Source: Agarophyton chilense
Taxonomy: Eukaryota > Rhodophyta > Florideophyceae > Gracilariales > Gracilariaceae
NCBI GenBank assembly: GCA_030374765.1
Contig: JARGXX010000022.1
Span: 744,001 to 808,000, forward strand
DNA: 64,000 nt
Direction of reading: 5' to 3'
Part shown: positions 35,405 through 45,051 of the stretch, piece by piece
Layout of the letters: the number at the start of each line of letters is the position of its first letter
Numbering within the stretch: the first letter of the stretch is position 1
Notes under the pieces: model-generated
What the model saw: the letters and a program-made list of their open reading frames with translations, nothing else
What the model was told of the DNA's origin: nothing
Database searches by the model: none
Position numbers and translations under genes: made by a program

Positions 35405-38400
35405 TCACTCATTTCTTTCCCATTCCATAACGGAGAGCCAAATTTGGTCAGCCTCGTCGTCGAGATCTTCCCCGTGCGGGTCCGCTGACACAGCTCGTTT
35501 CCGAGAAAGCGAGGTTTGAGTGTGCGACAACTCAGTGTCTCTTCCGCGGCGGCGGGTGATCGTCGGCTCTGTAGGCGTTCCGGGTGCGGAGTTCTCCACA
35601 CGACTCTCCCTAGGCGTGTTTTCGTCATCTTTTCTGACGTCGTGCTCGGCTGGGTCGGCGGTGATGTCGCTACCCATACGCTGGGGTTGTGACTTCTCTC
35701 TCGCCGGCTCGGTCGGGCTCGCCGTCTCACTGTGAGAACTAGATTCCCTGATAGGGCGACTGGCTGACGCCGAAACATCGTCCTGCGAAGGAACTAAGTC
35801 CTTCTCCCTCTCCTTCGGCGGAGAGCCAGGAGGCTTGATTACCTTCGGTGGGGGAGTAACTCTGTAAGAGTTCGTTGGCTGGGCCCTTGAGGGAGCGGGC
35901 CCAGGTTCGGGAGCATCCGAAGTTTTCGCTGTGGTTCCCAAGCGGGATAGTGCATCAGCCTGAGTGTTCAGCTTCCCTTTCTTGTACAGGATCTCAAAGT
36001 CGAATTCCGACAGTCGGAGACGCCAGCGCATAAGGCGGCCCGAGGGTTCGGAGATCTCCAGGAGCCAACGCAAGCATGCGTGGTCCGTATGGACTTTGAA
36101 ACGAGTACCCATCAGATAGGGGCGAAGTGTAGCTAAGGCCCACACAACGGCTAAACATTCTTTCTCGGAGACCGAGTAGTTCCTTTCATAGACATTCAGG
36201 GAACGTGACCAGTACCCAATAGGGTGACGTTCACCATCCTCAGAGGATTGGAACAGTGCACACCCTACTTGGTTTGCACTAGCATCGGTGTCCACTTCGT
36301 AAGGGAGCCCAGGATTGGGTAGAGCCAAGATTGGCGGTGATGTTACGGCATTCACCAGTGCCGTGAAGGCAGACGCTTCTGCGTCGCCAAAAGGTTCCAG
36401 TTCAACTGGTTGTCCCTTCGTCAGGAGCCTGTTGAGGGGGGTGGCAATATCCGCAAAGTTCGGGACGAATCGGCGATACACGTTACACAGACCTAAGAAG
36501 GATCGCAACTCCGTTTGGGTTTTCGGGTGTTTTGCTTCCTTCAAGGATTTCACTCGTACTTCATCGATTGAAAGCTGTCCGGGACGGATGATATGACCCA
36601 GATACTTAACCGAATCGGTGAAAAACTCGCACTTCTTGAGTTTCAAGGTGATTCCCGCGTCGCGGAGTATCTTCATTACGTCCCTGACGTGTTCGAGGTG
36701 GTCATCCAGGTTGTTGGAGAAGACAATAATGTCTTCTAAATACACTAGACACGTCCTCCACTTGAAGGGAGCCAACAGAATGTCTATCGCCCGTTGAAAC
36801 GTTGCGGGGGCATTTGTCAACCCAAAAGGCATCCTCCGGAATCGGAAAAGTCCTTGATGACACACGAAAGCCGTTTTGTCTCGATCTTCCTCCCTAATAG
36901 GGACTTGCCAGCAGCCCGAATTGGCGTCGAGGGTAGAGAAAACAGTAGCTCTCCCAAGGGAGTCGATGTATTCGTCCATCCGAGGGATCGGGTACACATC
37001 CTTAATGGTTACCTCGTTCAGGCGTCTGTAATCGATGCAGAAACGCCACGATCCATCCGGTTTCGGAACTAACACCACTGGTGAGGCCCAAGCGGACTGG
37101 GCAGGTTCAATTACGCCCGCTTTAAGCATCTTCTCCACCTGAGATTTCTCCTCTTCCCGAGCTTTCGGTCTAGCCCTGTAAGGGTGTTGGGCAATAGGCC
37201 GAGTGTTCGGTAACAAGTCGATGCGGTGTTCTGTAATCCCAATAGTTCCAAGGGAACCATCCCACATGGGGGTAAATTCACAAAGCATGTGCCTCAGCTT
37301 CTCCCGATGAGATGCGGGTTTATGGTTGAGATCCCATTTCTCCAATTCCTGAACAGGATCCGTCTGGTCTGCTCCTGTGATAGGGGCCGTAACCTCCTGA
37401 GGTTTAAAGCGTTCAGCGTGTGGAGCTGCAGTCGTATGCTCACCGTCTTCCGCGATTTCGGCAGTGTCCTCCCCCTCCTTAGGGTCCGCCACACCAAGGA
37501 CCTCTGCGATAGAGATCTTTGTAGGTACGACCGCATGCGGGTGTGGAAGAACAGAACCCAGGATCTGGTGTTTGACCAAATGCTGCGTTGTCTTTCCAAA
37601 GTTGGCTACCAAAACCTTCAAAGGTTTCTCCGGTTCCACGGAGACAACCCCATTCGCAAGGGCGAGTTGACGCCGCGTATACAGAGACGGGTTCGGTTGT
37701 ACCACATGCACACCAATTTGTTTGGTAACAACTGTGACCCAAACCTGGGTTTCTGGCGGGATAGCCACTGACTTCGCAACCTTTACCCGTGTAGACACCG
37801 GGTCCGTCTTCACAGATTCCTGCGCGACAGGGAGAGGAACGCGTGTTCGCGCTGCTCTTTGTGAGGGTTTACGAACGATTGGGATCGTAGACCCGTCTTC
37901 GAGTTCCACAGTTCTATTCCGAGGACGGATGGCTTCCACGAAGCGGTCGCAAAAGTCACAACCCAGTATGACTGGTGCTGCAAGTGACTTGCATACAATA
38001 AACTCTAGCTGAACGAGATAGGAGCCTAACCTCACCATGAGGGAAATTGTACCCAGTGTCCGTAGCGGGTGGTTGTTCGCATCGGCGATATCCAAACGTG
38101 GACCGGTACGAACTTGAACCCGGAGCAGCGGGGGTAACAAGTCAATATGAATTAAGTTAGGAGCGGCTCCTGTATCCAGGACAGATATTTGACGAACCAT
38201 AAACTGGTTGGACAGGCCGAAGTTGGCGAATACCTTATAATTCCGCTTGGCCATTACCATAACTTGATCTGGAATACGGAGATTACGGGACCGTATCCAC
38301 GGGCGACGGAGGACACTAAAGTATCCAGAGTTAACGTCGGTGTCAGCCGTTCTCCTTGAAAGGATTGTCACAGCTGGGGAGCGAAGCTGGAGCGCCTCGG

Positions 38401-38452
38401 GCGTCTTCAACTCCGGCTTAGAAGACGCCCCTCCCGCAGGGGAGACTCCCAA
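35405..38452 (-). CDS. pol: Pol polyprotein of element A (protease, RT, RNase H), no integrase
   Basis: An open frame of 1,015 codons counted from a TTG at 38,452; translation probably enters by -1 frameshifting from gag. The protease active site is SVLDTGAAPNLI (residues ~90-100). Reverse transcriptase spans about 440-620, with FCIDYRRLNEV, MPFGLTNAPATFQR and an active-site box reading YLEDIIVFS, where the first Asp of YxDD is Glu. RNase H spans about 690-810 (VDTDASANQVG, VSEKECLAVVWAL, TDHACLRWLL, ADALSRL). The last 170 residues are low-complexity and charged, and the frame stops without any integrase. Loss of integrase and the YLED change suggest this copy cannot move unaided. Confidence 0.9.
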   Translation of the reverse strand: MGVSPAGGASSKPELKTPEALQLRSPAVTILSRRTADTDVNSGYFSVLRRPWIRSRNLRIPDQVMVMAKRNYKVFANFGLSNQFMVRQISVLDTGAAPNLIHIDLLPPLLRVQVRTGPRLDIADANNHPLRTLGTISLMVRLGSYLVQLEFIVCKSLAAPVILGCDFCDRFVEAIRPRNRTVELEDGSTIPIVRKPSQRAARTRVPLPVAQESVKTDPVSTRVKVAKSVAIPPETQVWVTVVTKQIGVHVVQPNPSLYTRRQLALANGVVSVEPEKPLKVLVANFGKTTQHLVKHQILGSVLPHPHAVVPTKISIAEVLGVADPKEGEDTAEIAEDGEHTTAAPHAERFKPQEVTAPITGADQTDPVQELEKWDLNHKPASHREKLRHMLCEFTPMWDGSLGTIGITEHRIDLLPNTRPIAQHPYRARPKAREEEKSQVEKMLKAGVIEPAQSAWASPVVLVPKPDGSWRFCIDYRRLNEVTIKDVYPIPRMDEYIDSLGRATVFSTLDANSGCWQVPIREEDRDKTAFVCHQGLFRFRRMPFGLTNAPATFQRAIDILLAPFKWRTCLVYLEDIIVFSNNLDDHLEHVRDVMKILRDAGITLKLKKCEFFTDSVKYLGHIIRPGQLSIDEVRVKSLKEAKHPKTQTELRSFLGLCNVYRRFVPNFADIATPLNRLLTKGQPVELEPFGDAEASAFTALVNAVTSPPILALPNPGLPYEVDTDASANQVGCALFQSSEDGERHPIGYWSRSLNVYERNYSVSEKECLAVVWALATLRPYLMGTRFKVHTDHACLRWLLEISEPSGRLMRWRLRLSEFDFEILYKKGKLNTQADALSRLGTTAKTSDAPEPGPAPSRAQPTNSYRVTPPPKVIKPPGSPPKEREKDLVPSQDDVSASASRPIRESSSHSETASPTEPAREKSQPQRMGSDITADPAEHDVRKDDENTPRESRVENSAPGTPTEPTITRRRGRDTELSHTQTSLSRKRAVSADPHGEDLDDEADQIWLSVMEWERNE

Positions 38453-38454
38453 GT

Positions 38455-40485
38455 TTAGTTTTTCGAAGCGGATCCCACCGAATTCGGTGCAGCTGCCTCG
38501 AAGGGGACCGGTTGTTCCCCGATTGCGGGTACAAGTTCTGTATCCCTGTCAGCAAGGTGAGCTCGGAGTATCCTTTGTTCCTCATAGGACCTACTCGGGA
38601 CTCGAGCTTTCTCCTCAGGGGTCAGAGTCTCGTACTGAGCGATAATTCGTGAACCCTCCCGCAGGGGAAATGTGCAGTCTGGTGCTTTGTAACCACGGAG
38701 GTAACACAAATAGCAAATCAGCTCTGCCGGGTTCGGTTGTGGACGTGAATCCACGCGACGTGGTGCTGTATCCCTCCATCCGGGGCGAGAGAACCGAGCA
38801 GCGGTATTCGCAAAAGGTAGCGATGCGGCTGGCACCCTCCGTCCGTGGGTATAGAGTGCAGGGTCTTCATCCGTAGTCGGAGCGGATGTCGACGGCAACT
38901 CAGACGTACCCATAGATTCGGGGTTACTTCCCATGAAGTGAATGTTATCATTGACCCCCACAGGGGCAGGGCCTCCTGCAAGTGACAAAGACGAGTTACC
39001 TCCATCGGCGAGGAGTGCACGTGTCGGCCGACTCTTTCGGTTCTGCCGGGCACGGAGAGTATCCCCCTCAGCCTGGGCGTACTGAACCAGTTCCAAGTAG
39101 GTCAGCTTGCGCTTCTCTTCCCGATGTCGGGCAACCAATGCCCTTATCGAGGGGTCCAAACCATCCACAAACATGGAGCATCTCTTGTAGGCGGGAAATA
39201 CATTCCCGCATCGGTGAAACGCTTTATTCAAGCGAGTTGAATACACCGTTTCGGTTTCCATCGGCTTCTGCCGCGTATCCCTTAATGCAAGGATTGCTTC
39301 CTGAATCGCATTTCCAGTAGTGTATGACCTCAAGAAGTACTGCACCGCTTCGGGCCAGTACGTGACTCCCCCTTCCGAGGCTCGGGATGATCCACGGACG
39401 GAGTTGAACTGGTCTTCAGCTATCCCCTTTAAGAAATAGGGTAATGCAAGATACGCTTGCGCTTCACTCATACCGAGGATGTCAGCCTCCTGGACGAACC
39501 TCGCAAGGAAATCGAGCACCAGAATTGGGTCTGTTCCTGTGAACTCCCTCTTCTGTAGAGTGATGCTCAGCCTTTTGATGTAGTTTTTGACCTTACCCGT
39601 TCCGCGGGATGTTCGATCTCCCGAAGGGTTATCCAACCGGTAATAGCGGTACGATAGCAGCTTCCGATAGAGAGGATTCGTCGGCTTCAGCTCCCTTAAT
39701 CCAAGGTGTTTCCTACCCTTCTTCCGGGTACAGATTGCCCCTTGAGAGGTGTAAGTAGCCTTCGACTGAGTCGCCCGGGATGACCGGCGTTCATCTTCAC
39801 TATCCGAAGATTCGGAGGACGAACTCGATGGCGAGCGATTGGGATCGGAATCCGATAAATCCTCTTGGAGGTGAACCCTCTTCTTGGACTTGCTGCGGTC
39901 TCGTTTAGCGGAGCGGTGTTCTTCGTCTTCCGAAACGTCGGGTTTATCCTTCGAGGCTTCTGCGTCTCCGTCCATACGGATAATGGCCTCGAGGGTGTCC
40001 AGCCGAGCTCGGAAGCGTTCCGCTTGCACGCGGTGTTCCTCCACGAGGCTCCGGTACTCCTGGATAAAGACCCCAGGGGTACCAAAGCTTTCCAAAAGGG
40101 AGTTCACATCCCTCCTCAGGGTACGAAGGTCATCGGCGACTCCCCGCACCGGGGCGTCCTCCACCCTGAGGCGGAGGGTAGTAACCTCCTGAAGGAGCTC
40201 GACGTGAGCCGCGTTGGCGATATCGATTCGAGTCTCCAGGCGCTGTAATTCAGGGTCGGCCCGACTTCGGGGTGCTGCTGAAGGGGTCTCCACCACTGGA
40301 GCTGGGCCCACAGCCACGACCTCTCGAGGACCTGAAACCACTGAGGGTGCTCTCCGAGTGTCCGGATCGATACCGGAATCGTTCCGACTTTCGGGAATTG
40401 AGCTCCTCGACCTAGGCGGGGCTGGGGGCACTGAATCCGCTTGACGGTTCGATCCAGTCCTGGAACCACGGGTAGGCGGCGACAT
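38455..40485 (-). CDS. gag: Gag polyprotein of element A
   Basis: 676 codons from ATG at 40,485. The N-terminal part is Ser/Pro-rich, then comes a helical stretch (about 80-160) likely to form a coiled coil, and an acidic Ser-rich segment (SSSSSESSDSEDE). A capsid-like retrotransposon gag region follows at about 270-470 (VLDFLARFVQEADILG, VYSTRLNKAFHRCGNVF). Near the end there is one zinc-knuckle-like CYLCYLRGYKAPDC, in which the usual His of CCHC is Tyr. Gag packages the element RNA into virus-like particles. It ends 2 nt before the pol frame mark, with pol in the -1 frame. Gag of element B aligns with it. Confidence 0.9.
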   Translation of the reverse strand: MSPPTRGSRTGSNRQADSVPPAPPRSRSSIPESRNDSGIDPDTRRAPSVVSGPREVVAVGPAPVVETPSAAPRSRADPELQRLETRIDIANAAHVELLQEVTTLRLRVEDAPVRGVADDLRTLRRDVNSLLESFGTPGVFIQEYRSLVEEHRVQAERFRARLDTLEAIIRMDGDAEASKDKPDVSEDEEHRSAKRDRSKSKKRVHLQEDLSDSDPNRSPSSSSSESSDSEDERRSSRATQSKATYTSQGAICTRKKGRKHLGLRELKPTNPLYRKLLSYRYYRLDNPSGDRTSRGTGKVKNYIKRLSITLQKREFTGTDPILVLDFLARFVQEADILGMSEAQAYLALPYFLKGIAEDQFNSVRGSSRASEGGVTYWPEAVQYFLRSYTTGNAIQEAILALRDTRQKPMETETVYSTRLNKAFHRCGNVFPAYKRCSMFVDGLDPSIRALVARHREEKRKLTYLELVQYAQAEGDTLRARQNRKSRPTRALLADGGNSSLSLAGGPAPVGVNDNIHFMGSNPESMGTSELPSTSAPTTDEDPALYTHGRRVPAASLPFANTAARFSRPGWRDTAPRRVDSRPQPNPAELICYLCYLRGYKAPDCTFPLREGSRIIAQYETLTPEEKARVPSRSYEEQRILRAHLADRDTELVPAIGEQPVPFEAAAPNSVGSASKN
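38458..38464 (-). promoter_or_regulatory. Possible -1 ribosomal frameshift site between gag and pol
   Basis: The last gag codons are read as G AAA AAC before the TAA. The pol frame is open through this point in the -1 frame. The heptamer is one base short of the canonical A AAA AAC slip site, so efficiency is uncertain. Confidence 0.45.
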
Positions 40486-40698
40486 GCTGCAGACACGACA
40501 CCGACGATTCGGGGTAACGATGAAATTCGATCACAAGATTCCCGGAGAACGGATGACGTAACACAAAACAAAAATAAAAACCAATTCCACCCTTTCCAAA
40601 GGGGACCACTACAACAAATCTTCACGACCGTGATTCCTCTTCCAAGAGATATTCCAACACGTGGATGACCAACCCAAAAGTCCGAGAACGGATTCTAA

Positions 40699-40710
40699 GT
40701 CGGGAGACCA
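40699..40710 (-). other. Primer-binding site of element A
   Basis: On the minus strand TGGTCTCCCGAC begins 2 nt after the 5' LTR and continues ...TTAGAATCC. It starts with TGG, as needed to pair with a tRNA CCA end, and is shared with element B. The primer tRNA was not identified. Confidence 0.82.
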
Positions 40711-40712
40711 CT

Positions 40713-41627
40713 TGTGGAGCAAAACCCGGCGACGGGAAGTGCTCTCAAGGTGTTCGAAGCCTTGCTACCTGGGGGGAGGCAGACTCAGAGACAGAGCCCT
40801 CCGTTCCACCCGTAGTGTGGGGTGTAACTCCCACGAAGGATTCCGGCAGTACCGACGGAGGTGAGGGGTAGAAACCGTTGGATCGGGAATGGGTATGGGT
40901 ATCCCAAAGAATGGGGGAAAATCCGGCGAAGAGGAAAAACGGGGCGAGGGTCGGGCACTAACAGGCACCGGACCCCAGAACCAGAAAAGGGGCGAAACAA
41001 CAAAAGAAACCCAATACAGGGGCGAAAACCTGTCCTCGAAAGGAAACACAAAAAGCACGCAACAAGTAAGCAGAACCCCCACGGGGTATCGTGCACGCAG
41101 GTCGTCTGAGCGATCCCGAGGGGGTGGTTGCACGGAACCCAAACGTGGGCACTCTCCAAGTGGAGTGGTGTCCCTACGCAGGCGTTGCTAACCAGAGCCC
41201 GTTCCGGGTTGTAAGGCCGAAACGATGGCGACGAAGAACCTCTAAAGGTATCGAAGACCAACCTTGGTTTCCATTTACTTTGAGCTTCGGACTGTCAGAT
41301 ATCATCTCCCTAAGTAAGGCCCACTAACTAAACTCTACAGTAGTGCACACATGCTCAGGGCCATACACGTGGAGATCCAACTGTCAGGGCCCAAAAGTCC
41401 AACGTTCTACAAATATCCGAAAGTCGGTGCCAAAATTAAGCCACGTGTATCACGGGGCCAATCCAACCATGGGCCATCCGAAATTTTCCTTATAGGCGAA
41501 ATATAACCAGAAAACAGTGCCACCTCAGCACACCTTAGAGGGGATCATAATCATAACCCTCGGAGGGTTCAATCCTCATTCTATGAGTTGCATCTTCAAG
41601 TATCCCCTAACTGGGCGTTGCTCTACA
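40713..41627 (-). repeat. 5' LTR of element A
   Basis: 915 bp, the same length as the 3' LTR, with about 16 substitutions counted by eye between the two. It should carry the promoter and polyadenylation signals of the element, but I could not place a TATA box with confidence. Confidence 0.95.
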
Positions 41628-41632
41628 CCACC
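41628..41632. other. Right target-site duplication of element A
   Basis: CCACC, identical to 31,365-31,369. Removing the element and one copy restores a continuous copia frame across the junction. Confidence 0.93.
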
Positions 41633-42957
41633 CTCGGACGGTGACCATATTTAGGCTCCAATAATGAACTTTGAAGAGTTCTGTATCGTTTCAGCTCTCG
41701 TTACTGCTACGAACTGGAATGGACAACATAATGATGTCGAAGGAGCCTTCCTCCACGCTCGTATGCTCGAAGACAAATCTGTTTTGATCAATCATCCCAC
41801 GATTCTCGGAATTACAGAAGTTGATGGGCGTATTGTTAGACTACTCAAATCTCTTTATGGTATGCGTGAGGCCCCGCGTCTGTGGTATGAAAACCTTCCG
41901 ACGTTTTTCCACTCTGTGGAATGTCAGCAATGTCAGTTTACACCTTCTCTGTTTATTTACACAAAAGACTCTGCTATAATTATTTTTATCGACTATTTTG
42001 ACGACCTTAGTATTTTAGGACCCTCGAAATTGACCACTTTCACCAAAAGCGTGTCAAATAACCAATACGATATTTTTAATCTTTAAACCCGATTTATATA
42101 TTGGTTTGTCCATCATTGAAATGAATGAACGTGTCAACTTCCACCAGAAGCCTCTTATCAAGAACGTAATTCGGCTGGCAAACATGAAAATGGCCAATCC
42201 ACTACAAGGCTAATTACAAGTTTTGCACTGCCTTTTCGACCCGTATGCCACCTTTATAGACTCTTATCGTGCTTAAATGGCCTCCGTTCTATACAAAAAG
42301 ATTCTTGAATGTGTACTATTTAGTTTCACACGAACTGGACCGAACATCACCATTACAGTTTCCATGCTTGGCAAATTGTCATCATTTCTTTCACCATCTC
42401 AATAAAAATGTATGAAAAAGGTTGTGAGATACATAATTGGAACGTAATACTATGGCCTATAGTTTATGCACCAGAACGAGTCCACTCTACCTTCCTAGGC
42501 TGACGGTGATTGGACCTTAAAAAGACGTCGCTCCAGAGGGGGCCCTTCATCGCAGTTGGATTTGTACCAGATTTATGGAGCTGAAAATTGCAAAAATCTA
42601 CCGCCCTCTTAACATCTGAAGCAAAATTTTATGCGTTGACGGAATGCAACAAACATCTGGTATAAGTAAGGAACATTTTTTATCAGGTTTTTACTCTGAT
42701 ACAAAAACCCAATGTGATTTATGAAAACAACCTATGAAAAATTTCATGGTCTCAAAATGTTCTTGGTATGCGTGGGATAAATTATATTGAGCTCCGATTC
42801 CGTTATGTTCCTGGGGCTTTGTAACAAACAAAATTGTTTCTGTGAAGTACATTGAGTATGCCAAAAATCCGACGAATAAGTTCACCAAATTACTGAACGA
42901 AGATTCGTTTATCCGACACCGTAACGTTCTCTGTATTACTTTTTGCATAAGAAAGGG
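41633..42957 (+). pseudogene. Ty1/copia pol, right part (RT and RNase H)
   Basis: Continues the copia reverse transcriptase interrupted at 31,369. The frame reads SDGDHI, a TAG, then APIMNFEEFCIVSALVTA and DVEGAFLHARM (first catalytic Asp), LLKSLYGMREAPRLWYE, and the active site FIDYFDDLSILG near 41,990. After the stop at 42,086 it decays: VRYIIGT-like and ADGDWT-like traces of RNase H appear between 42,420 and 42,660. A TAG just right of the insertion point and stops left of it suggest the copia copy was already decaying. Confidence 0.85.
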
Positions 42958-43012
42958 TGTCTCTTAGTGAGTTTTTTGTTTTTAGTATTCAAAAGTTTGA
43001 TATTCATACTCT
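42958..43012 (+). repeat. 3' LTR of the Ty1/copia element, proximal part
   Basis: Starts TGTCTCTTAGTGAG right after a purine run (AAGAAAGGG) that serves as polypurine tract. It shares its first ~55 bp with the 5' copy. The LTR probably extends further right, but the 5' copy is truncated, so its end cannot be read by comparison. Confidence 0.68.
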
Positions 43013-44130
43013 GAATATATATTGTTTTGTATTTGAATAGTTTACGAGGGCGTTTTAACAAATGATCTCGTCATTGGACTACCTTCTCTCTCGCATGTTT
43101 TTCATTATCATCAAAGCAAGGTGGCAAACACTGTAACAAATGTTTTATACCCTAACAAACAACTTGTTCAGAACATAACCTTCGCCAAGAGATGTGCCGG
43201 GTTCCGGATAGGCAACCGAACAGGGCCAGCGGTAGAAAAGTGACGGGAGATGAGAGGCACAAAAGCTCATGGGACTTCCTAAACCCTCACATTCCAGTAA
43301 TAAATACCACGCCACGGCGAAGCAATTCTGCAATTAATATGAAAGGTGCACACGTATTGCCGAATTTCGATTGGTAAATTGGCAGAATTTTCCTACCGTA
43401 AGATCCCTCATAAAGAATTACAGTGGCCAATATTTTATTAGTCCTGAAATCGCCTTATATGGCCCGGAAAACCCAATTTTCACTACGAACAACTCTTTTC
43501 AGCTGTTTGTAATGTAAAAATGTACGTTGTATGGGCTACTGTTCGTTATGGAAAACGGAATGTGCCAATGGAGCCCCCATTCGCATATGTGGCACTACGG
43601 ATCTCGGGAAGTTTTCGCTATAATGTGAAATTCGTTATGAGTGGGGAGGTTATAAAGCGAGGGAACTCTGTGGTACCAAGTAGGTTATAGTGTATATCGG
43701 CGATTGTTACTGTGCCATCCGTCGCTCTAGGTACATGGTCTCGCGCTAGCTAGACGGTCTGGGGAGCCCGACAAGCTTGGAATGCCTCTGGCCGAAAATT
43801 CATTTCGAAGCGAATGGAAAGGTGGCGGCTTTGGGTAGGAAGAGTGCGACGGAAGGCAAGAGGAACGAGTTGCTGTCGGGCACGAGCTCATTCAGTTTGA
43901 AAACTGTCGACGACGATCTATGGGAATGAATTGACGACTATTTCGAAACAATGATGAAAGCAGCTGTTTGCGACATCGAACAAGCAGATATGAAACGCGG
44001 GTTCTGTCGGTTGCGGAAGGAATGTGGTCTGGCAGGGCGACAAGTTGACATGTTGACACCATGCCTGAAATGGTAGGGGTGCAGGTAAGAAGTGAATTTT
44101 CGTCTATCAACTAGCTAGAGTAGGTTACTG
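43013..44130. other. Border between transposon and gene islands, no gene seen
   Basis: About 1.1 kb, AT-rich on the left and more balanced to the right. The left part is probably the rest of the copia LTR. The right part is the 3' flank of the phosphatase gene. Open frames are short and without motifs. Confidence 0.5.
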
Positions 44131-45051
44131 TTACAGGAAATATTCCGGTGCCGGACGCTTGGAAGTAGTGCCACGAGACTCCTGCGGTGCGGCATTGAAA
44201 ACGTTGAAGTTTCTTTGCAATTTATCGTCCAGAGTTAGAATAGCAGCCACATTTCCGCAGCGATAGCAGTAGTTGGGGGCAGACCACACAGTGACCAAGG
44301 TGTCGTTAAACATACATTTGTAGCCTTCCATTACGAGCTGATGGGCTCTGGCGATGAGTTGCAGATTATTGAAGTGGTTGAACTTGTCTACAATATCGCC
44401 TCCAAAAAGATAGCCGGCTCCACGTGGAGACACGGCCCAGCCTTTAATATCGTCTGGGTCGCTCCAGAGCAGATCACACATTGCGCCATCGTGAGGGACC
44501 TCTTGTTTTCGGTCAATTGCTCGAATCTGGTCTAGAGCGTTGATGCTGGGGGACAAGCCACCGTGAACGCAAAAGGCGCTGCCGTTGATTAAGGCGCCAA
44601 GGGCGAGGTAATCAAAGACCTCAGTGCAGTAGCGCCACACGTTAGCATTTCCGTACTTTCTCATGCACTCGTCATAAAAGCCGTACACCTGGGTGATCTG
44701 TCGGCTCTCGTGGTTTCCGCGAATGAGGGTGACACGGTCGGGATATCTGACTTTGAGGGTAAGCAGTAGCAGAAAGGTCTCGACCGAGTTGAAGCCGCGA
44801 TCGACGAAGTCGCCCATGAAGAGGTACTGCACGTCGGGCAACGGTCCGCCGTTGTCGAGGAGCTCGAGTAGATCATAGAACTGACCATGAATATCGCCAG
44901 CGATGGTGACGGGGGCGGAGACGGTCTGGATATTGCTCTCCTCGACGAGAAGCTCTCGGGCATGCTCGCAGAGAGACTTGACTTCGATTTCGTTGAGATA
45001 TTCGCAGCGCTTGAGCTGCTCAATCCAGACATCAAGCTCGGCGTGGGTCAT
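44131..45051 (-). CDS. PP4C: Serine/threonine protein phosphatase 4 catalytic subunit
   Basis: 306 codons from the ATG at 45,051. The PPP-family metal and active-site motifs are all present: [29 protein letters not shown] and [12 protein letters not shown]. The C-terminal YFL is the target of carboxyl methylation in the PP2A group. The start (IEQLKRCE) and the LVEESN block fit PP4/PPX better than PP2A or PP6, and the length matches the usual ~307. The enzyme removes phosphate from Ser/Thr of nuclear and centrosomal proteins, in complex with regulatory subunits. The frame runs open a further 94 codons upstream, but that part is GC-rich, repetitive and unlike any PPP protein, so it is more likely 5' UTR. 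No intron is needed. Confidence 0.93.
   Translation of the reverse strand: MTHAELDVWIEQLKRCEYLNEIEVKSLCEHARELLVEESNIQTVSAPVTIAGDIHGQFYDLLELLDNGGPLPDVQYLFMGDFVDRGFNSVETFLLLLTLKVRYPDRVTLIRGNHESRQITQVYGFYDECMRKYGNANVWRYCTEVFDYLALGALINGSAFCVHGGLSPSINALDQIRAIDRKQEVPHDGAMCDLLWSDPDDIKGWAVSPRGAGYLFGGDIVDKFNHFNNLQLIARAHQLVMEGYKCMFNDTLVTVWSAPNYCYRCGNVAAILTLDDKLQRNFNVFNAAPQESRGTTSKRPAPEYFL

Larger units (their letters stand above)
31370..41627 (-). mobile_element. Ty3/gypsy LTR retrotransposon, element A (complete, nested)
   Basis: A 10,258-bp element read on the minus strand: 5' LTR (40,713-41,627), primer-binding site, gag, pol, chromodomain, then a long gene in the opposite direction, polypurine tract and 3' LTR (31,370-32,284). 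It has two 915-bp LTRs with TGT...ACA ends and 5-bp flanking duplications. I count about 16 differences between the LTRs (near 1.7%), so it is much younger than its surroundings. It sits inside a copia reverse transcriptase gene. Lacking an integrase core, it looks non-autonomous despite open gag, pol and antisense frames. Confidence 0.93.

Noticed and set aside
38649..40668. Several plus-strand frames of 70-130 codons across gag of element A
   Set aside because: Shadows of the minus-strand gag gene, which has capsid and knuckle motifs.
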